Shown: piece by piece, positions 59,739 through 64,000 of the stretch | Position numbering within the stretch: the first letter of the stretch is position 1 | Layout: every line of letters starts with the position of its first letter | Origin: Agrobacterium larrymoorei | GTDB taxonomy: Bacteria > Pseudomonadota > Alphaproteobacteria > Rhizobiales > Rhizobiaceae | Direction of reading: 5' to 3' | DNA: 64,000 bases | NCBI RefSeq assembly: GCF_030819275.1 | Contig: NZ_JAUTBL010000002.1 | Span: 1,118,501-1,182,500, forward strand | Made by a program: the position numbers and the translations under genes | The notes under the pieces: generated by a model | Seen by the model: only the letters and a program-made list of their open reading frames with translations | Told to the model about the DNA's origin: nothing | Databases searched by the model: none

Positions 59739-61820
59739 ATGACAAAGCTCAAGGTTGACGGTAAAGAGATCGAGGTTCCGGATCATTTCACGCTGCTTCA
59801 GGCGTGTGAGGAGGCTGGCGCCGAAGTTCCGCGCTTTTGTTTTCATGAGCGTTTGTCGGTAGCCGGTAACTGCCGCATGTGTCTGATCGAGGTGAAGGGC
59901 GGACCGCCGAAGCCCGCAGCCTCCTGCGCCATGGGTGTGCGCGATATTCGCGGCGGCCCGAATGGCGAACTGCCGGAAGTGTTCACCAATACGCCGATGG
60001 TCAAGAAGGCCCGCGAAGGCGTGATGGAGTTTCTCCTCATCAACCACCCGCTGGATTGCCCGATCTGCGACCAGGGCGGCGAATGCGATCTGCAGGACCA
60101 GGCGATGGCCTTCGGTATCGCCGGTTCGCGCTACTCCGAAAACAAGCGTGCGGTTGAAGACAAATATATCGGCCCGCTCGTCAAGACGGTGATGAACCGC
60201 TGCATTCACTGCACGCGCTGCGTTCGTTTCACCACTGAAGTTGCCGGCATTTCCGAACTCGGCCTGATCGGCCGCGGCGAGGATGCCGAGATCACCACCT
60301 ATCTCGAGCAGGCTATGACCTCCGAGCTGCAGGGCAACGTCGTTGATCTCTGCCCGGTTGGTGCCCTCACGTCCAAGCCCTTCGCCTTCACCGCCCGTCC
60401 GTGGGAACTCGGCAAGACCGAAACCATCGACGTGATGGATGCTCTGGGTTCGGCGATCCGTGTGGACACGCGTGGCCGCGAGGTCATGCGCATCATGCCA
60501 CGCGTCAACGAAGCCATCAACGAAGAGTGGATTTCCGACAAGAGCCGCTTCATCTGGGACGGCTTGAAGACACAGCGTCTCGATCGTCCTTATGTCCGCA
60601 AGGATGGACGTTTGCAGCCTGCCACCTGGGGCGAAGCCTTCGGTGCGATCAAGGCTGCCGTTTCGGCGACCTCTGGTGAGAAAATCGGTGCCATTGCCGG
60701 TGATCTTGCGTCCGTCGAAGAAATGTTTGCGCTGAAGTCGCTTCTCGCGTCGCTGGGTTCGACCAATGTCGATTGCCGTCAGGATGGCACAGCGCTTCAT
60801 CCCTCGCATGGACGCGCAAGCTACATCTTCAACACGACGATCCAGGGCATCGAAAAGGCTGATGCGCTACTCATCATCGGCTCCAACCCCCGCTTTGAAG
60901 CGGCGGTTCTCAATGCTCGCATCCGCAAGCGCTGGCGCCGTGGCGGCTTCCCGATCGGCGTGATCGGCGAAGCAGGCGAAATGCGTTACGAATACGAATA
61001 TCTCGGTGCTGGCACCGATACGCTGACCGATCTGGTCAACGGCTCGGGAAGCTTCATCGAGAAGCTGAAATTGGCCAAGAACCCGATGATCATCGTCGGC
61101 CAAGGCGCTCTGACGCGCGAAGACGGCGCGGCAATTCTGGCCGATGCGGCAAAGCTTGCCGGAAACATCGGTGCGGTCTCCGAAGCCTGGAACGGCTTCT
61201 CTGTTCTGCACACGGCAGCATCGCGCGTCGGTGGTCTCGATCTTGGCTTCGTTCCGGCGGACAAGTCCGCAAACGCCGCTTCGATCGTTGCCTCTTCCGA
61301 CGTGCTGTTCCTGCTCGGCGCGGATGAGATCGACCTTTCGGCCAAGGCGGCAAAGCTCACCGTCTATATCGGTTCGCATGGCGACAATGGCGCGATGAAC
61401 GCTGACGTTATCCTGCCGGGTGCTGCCTATACCGAAAAGTCCGGTATCTGGGTCAACACCGAGGGACGCGTTCAGCTCGGTAACCGCGCGGGCTTCGCTC
61501 CTGGCGAGGCGCGTGAAGACTGGGCGATCCTGCGCGCGCTGTCCGATGTTCTCGGCAAGAAGCTGCCATTCGACAGTCTGTCTGGTTTGCGCGCACAGCT
61601 CTACATCGCACATCCGCATTTTGCCGATACCGATGAGATTGCTGCGGGCAACGTCCACGACCTGACTGCATTGTCCGGCAAGACCGGCACTCTTAACAAG
61701 GCGGCTTTCGCGACGCCGGTTAAGGATTTCTATTTGACGAACCCGATTGCGAGAGCGTCCGCCGTGATGGCCGAATGCTCCGCATTGGCCCGCAACAACT
61801 TCAAGGCTGCGGCAGAGTAA
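59739..61820 (+). CDS. nuoG: NADH-quinone oxidoreductase subunit G
   Basis: This is the large iron-sulfur subunit of the peripheral arm (693 residues). Cluster motifs are an N-terminal [2Fe-2S] ferredoxin domain (FCFHERLSVAGNCRMC), NHPLDCPICDQGGECDLQ and RCIHCTRCVRF. A molybdopterin-oxidoreductase-like domain follows without a cofactor site. AGGACG precedes the ATG. nuoH starts 12 bp after its stop. Confidence 0.96.
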   Translation: MTKLKVDGKEIEVPDHFTLLQACEEAGAEVPRFCFHERLSVAGNCRMCLIEVKGGPPKPAASCAMGVRDIRGGPNGELPEVFTNTPMVKKAREGVMEFLLINHPLDCPICDQGGECDLQDQAMAFGIAGSRYSENKRAVEDKYIGPLVKTVMNRCIHCTRCVRFTTEVAGISELGLIGRGEDAEITTYLEQAMTSELQGNVVDLCPVGALTSKPFAFTARPWELGKTETIDVMDALGSAIRVDTRGREVMRIMPRVNEAINEEWISDKSRFIWDGLKTQRLDRPYVRKDGRLQPATWGEAFGAIKAAVSATSGEKIGAIAGDLASVEEMFALKSLLASLGSTNVDCRQDGTALHPSHGRASYIFNTTIQGIEKADALLIIGSNPRFEAAVLNARIRKRWRRGGFPIGVIGEAGEMRYEYEYLGAGTDTLTDLVNGSGSFIEKLKLAKNPMIIVGQGALTREDGAAILADAAKLAGNIGAVSEAWNGFSVLHTAASRVGGLDLGFVPADKSANAASIVASSDVLFLLGADEIDLSAKAAKLTVYIGSHGDNGAMNADVILPGAAYTEKSGIWVNTEGRVQLGNRAGFAPGEAREDWAILRALSDVLGKKLPFDSLSGLRAQLYIAHPHFADTDEIAAGNVHDLTALSGKTGTLNKAAFATPVKDFYLTNPIARASAVMAECSALARNNFKAAAE

Positions 61821-61832
61821 GGGTAGGGGATT

Positions 61833-62876
61833 ATGGACTCGTTTTTCTGGAGCTATGTCTGGCCAGCGCTGATTATTGTCGGCCAGTCTCTGCTGCTTCT
61901 CGTTATACTTCTGGTCGCGATCGCGTTCCTGCTTCTGGCTGACCGCAAGATCTGGGCTGCCGTGCAGCTGCGCCGTGGCCCGAACGTCGTCGGTCCTTTC
62001 GGTCTTTTCCAGTCCTTTGCCGATCTTTTGAAGTTCATCCTGAAGGAGCCGGTCATTCCGTCCGGCGCCAACAAGGGTGTCTTCCTGCTTGCGCCGCTCG
62101 TGGCGGTGACGCTCGCTCTTGCCACCTATGCGGTCATCCCGTTCAATCAGGGCTGGGTGGTTGCCAATATCAATGTCGGCATTCTCTACATCTTCGCGAT
62201 TTCCTCGCTTGAAGTGTATGGCATCATCATGGGTGGCTGGGCGTCCAACTCGAAGTATCCGTTCCTCGGTGCGCTTCGTTCCGCCGCGCAGATGGTCTCC
62301 TACGAAGTCTCGATCGGTCTCGTCATCGTCACCGTTCTGCTTTGCGTCGGCTCTCTGAACTTGACGGATATCGTCAATGCCCAGCATTCCGGTATCGGTA
62401 CTTCGCTTGGTCTGCCGGCATCGTTCCTGGACTGGCACTGGTTGCCGCTCTTCCCGATGTTCATCGTCTTCTTCATTTCGTCGCTGGCGGAAACAAACCG
62501 TCCACCCTTCGATCTGCCGGAAGCGGAATCGGAACTTGTGGCCGGTCACATGGTGGAGTATGGCTCCACTCCGTACATGATGTTCATGCTGGGCGAATAT
62601 GCCGCCATCGTTCTGATGTGCTGCCTGACGACCATTCTCTTCCTTGGTGGCTGGCTGCCGATCGTCGATGTGTGGTTCCTGAACTGGGTGCCGGGCATTG
62701 TCTGGTTCGCACTGAAGGGCGTCATGGTGTTCTTCATGTTCGGTCTGGTGAAGGCATTCGTCCCGCGTTACCGCTATGACCAGCTGATGCGTCTTGGCTG
62801 GAAGGTCTTCCTTCCGCTGTCGCTTGCCATGGTCGTGATTGTTGCATTCGTACTCAAGCTGACGGCAGGGGCATGA
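61833..62876 (+). CDS. nuoH: NADH-quinone oxidoreductase subunit H
   Basis: This membrane subunit forms the quinone-channel interface (347 residues, eight helices). Landmarks are [41 protein letters not shown] and [21 protein letters not shown]. It starts 12 bp after nuoG with AGGGGA upstream. nuoI follows 39 bp later. Confidence 0.96.
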   Translation: MDSFFWSYVWPALIIVGQSLLLLVILLVAIAFLLLADRKIWAAVQLRRGPNVVGPFGLFQSFADLLKFILKEPVIPSGANKGVFLLAPLVAVTLALATYAVIPFNQGWVVANINVGILYIFAISSLEVYGIIMGGWASNSKYPFLGALRSAAQMVSYEVSIGLVIVTVLLCVGSLNLTDIVNAQHSGIGTSLGLPASFLDWHWLPLFPMFIVFFISSLAETNRPPFDLPEAESELVAGHMVEYGSTPYMMFMLGEYAAIVLMCCLTTILFLGGWLPIVDVWFLNWVPGIVWFALKGVMVFFMFGLVKAFVPRYRYDQLMRLGWKVFLPLSLAMVVIVAFVLKLTAGA

Positions 62877-62915
62877 TGATGTCCGAACTCCTCGCTTGCA
62901 GATTTGGAGGTTGAG

Positions 62916-63407
62916 ATGGCCAGTCTTTCCCAAGCCGTCAATTCGCTGTTCCTCAAGGAATTCGTTGGCGCGATCTTTTTGACGATGCGCCACTTCTTCA
63001 AACAGAAGGCAACGGTCAATTATCCGTTTGAAAAGGGTCCGGTCAGCCCACGCTTCCGTGGCGAGCACGCTCTGCGTCGCTATCCGAATGGTGAAGAACG
63101 CTGCATCGCCTGCAAGCTGTGCGAAGCGATCTGTCCCGCTCAGGCGATCACCATTGAAGCCGGCCCGCGCCGCAACGATGGCACACGCCGGACGGTTCGT
63201 TACGACATCGATATGGTGAAGTGCATCTATTGCGGCTTCTGCCAGGAAGCCTGCCCGGTGGATGCGATTGTCGAAGGCCCGAATTTCGAGTTTGCGACGG
63301 AAACCCGTGAAGAGCTCTATTTCGACAAGCAGAAGCTTCTCGACAATGGCGATCGCTGGGAGCGTGAAATCGCGCGGAACCTCGCTCTGGATGCGCCTTA
63401 TCGTTAA
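62916..63407 (+). CDS. nuoI: NADH-quinone oxidoreductase subunit I
   Basis: This peripheral subunit (163 residues) carries two [4Fe-4S] clusters, [12 protein letters not shown] and [12 protein letters not shown], spaced as in NuoI/TYKY. A membrane-associated N-terminal helix ([21 protein letters not shown]) anchors it. GGAGG lies 6-7 bases before the ATG at 62916. The gap to nuoJ is 137 bp and holds a terminator-like hairpin. Confidence 0.96.
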   Translation: MASLSQAVNSLFLKEFVGAIFLTMRHFFKQKATVNYPFEKGPVSPRFRGEHALRRYPNGEERCIACKLCEAICPAQAITIEAGPRRNDGTRRTVRYDIDMVKCIYCGFCQEACPVDAIVEGPNFEFATETREELYFDKQKLLDNGDRWEREIARNLALDAPYR

Positions 63408-63497
63408 GGCTCACTCCATGTCTTCGGAGCTACTCTCCGGGGATGGCAAAAGATGAAATGCTCGTCGGCGATCGCTGACGGGAATGAAACGGGCAGG

Positions 63498-63517
63498 GCG
63501 GTCTAAAGGCCGCTTTT
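63498..63517 (+). terminator. weak terminator-like hairpin between nuoI and nuoJ
   Basis: GCGGTC-TAAA-GGCCGC (six pairs, one wobble) followed by TTTT. It would allow partial termination within the operon, making upstream subunits more abundant in mRNA. Confidence 0.4.
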
Positions 63518-63544
63518 GTCCGGTGAGGACAAAAAGGCACCAAC

Positions 63545-64000
63545 ATGGGTCTGCACGCTGTATTCTTCTACATATTCGCTTTCGTCGCCGTGGCGTCTGC
63601 GTTTCTGGTCATTGCATCCAAGAACCCCGTTCACTCGGTCTTGTTCCTAATCCTGACTTTCTTCAACGCGGCGGCGCTCTTCCTGCTGACGGGCGCTGAG
63701 TTCCTCGGCATGATCTTGCTGGTCGTTTATGTCGGCGCTGTGGCGGTGTTGTTCCTCTTCGTCGTCATGATGCTGGACGTCGATTTTGCTGAGCTGCGTT
63801 CCGGCGTGCTGCAATATGCGCCGATCGGTGCCTTGATCGGTGTGATCCTGGCGGCAGAGCTGATCATCGTTGTTGGCGGCAGCGTGCTGAACCCACAGGC
63901 GGCAAAGTCGATCACCATGCCGATCCCCAATCCGCTTGAGCGCACCAACACCGCAGCTTTGGGTGACGTGCTTTATACGAACTACGTCTACTTCTTCCAG
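63545..64000 (+). CDS. nuoJ: NADH-quinone oxidoreductase subunit J, truncated by the window end
   Basis: This membrane subunit begins MGLHAVFFYIFAFVAVASAFLV and has several helices, including the conserved FLGMILLVVYVGAVAVLFLFVVMMLD. The frame is open to the last base (152 codons shown). Full-length NuoJ is usually 165-205 residues, so a short part is missing. AGGACAAAAAGG lies upstream. Confidence 0.95.
   Translation, partial: MGLHAVFFYIFAFVAVASAFLVIASKNPVHSVLFLILTFFNAAALFLLTGAEFLGMILLVVYVGAVAVLFLFVVMMLDVDFAELRSGVLQYAPIGALIGVILAAELIIVVGGSVLNPQAAKSITMPIPNPLERTNTAALGDVLYTNYVYFFQ

Noticed and set aside
60867..63068. Very long minus-strand open frame opposite nuoG-nuoI
   Set aside because: It is antisense to three proven complex I genes and is low-complexity and Arg/Asp/His-rich; no start signal.

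Overview
The window is chromosomal DNA from an alphaproteobacterium of the Rhizobiaceae, most likely the Agrobacterium/Rhizobium group. The evidence is an ihfA-merR pair, clpP-clpX-lon-hupB followed by an nuo operon, an FMN-riboswitch-controlled ribN, several families largely confined to rhizobia (HlyU, DUF982, DUF1203, DUF2842, ExoD), and palindromic intergenic repeats of a type common in these genomes. It is GC-rich with tightly packed genes. I see no prophage, no complete insertion sequence and no CRISPR array. The species assignment is inference.

Layout. 0-10 kb: ihfA, a MerR regulator, a degenerate nuclease-like membrane protein, tRNA-Leu, trkH divergent from a threonine dehydratase gene, hlyU, azoR divergent from its probable LysR regulator, and cpdB. 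10-20 kb: a degenerate metallopeptidase-like protein, a sulfur/cysteine block on the minus strand (sulfurtransferase-GNAT fusion, alanyl-tRNA editing protein, cysteine synthase), photolyase, alkyltransferase, small hypothetical genes and tRNA-Asn. 20-30 kb: exoD, YqaA, a small phosphatase, a MITE-like element, a GH28 pectinase, tRNA-Pro, several very short membrane-peptide genes, a three-gene exopolysaccharide module, and ctaA. 30-40 kb: a kinase-like gene, argC and speB, a surface acyltransferase, rplM-rpsI, a repeat-rich 700-bp gap, and metY with a cupin gene. 40-50 kb: GST, WYL regulator, cytochrome P450, diguanylate cyclase, then clpP, clpX and lon. 50-64 kb: hupB, FMN riboswitch and ribN, tRNA-Val, twin tRNA-Asp genes, and the complex I operon nuoABC-(GFA)-D-(orf)-EFGHI-J, cut off in nuoJ at the window end.

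How the genes work together. Most are core housekeeping: nucleoid proteins (IHF, HU), ATP-dependent proteolysis (ClpXP, Lon), respiration (complex I, heme A synthesis), amino-acid metabolism (CysK, MetY, ArgC, agmatinase, threonine dehydratase), ribosomal proteins and tRNAs. The accessory content points to a plant- or soil-associated life: a secreted polygalacturonase, exopolysaccharide genes, a c-di-GMP cyclase, and detoxification enzymes (GST, P450, azoreductase).

The points most worth a second look are a GFA-family gene translationally coupled at both ends inside the nuo operon, a polysaccharide tyrosine-kinase-like protein that has lost its P-loop lysine, an intrinsic terminator embedded in a coding start after argC, an in-frame sulfurtransferase-acetyltransferase fusion, several unannotated 24-37-residue ORFs, and a family of nested palindromic repeats. 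I do not see a clearly new defence or metabolic system.
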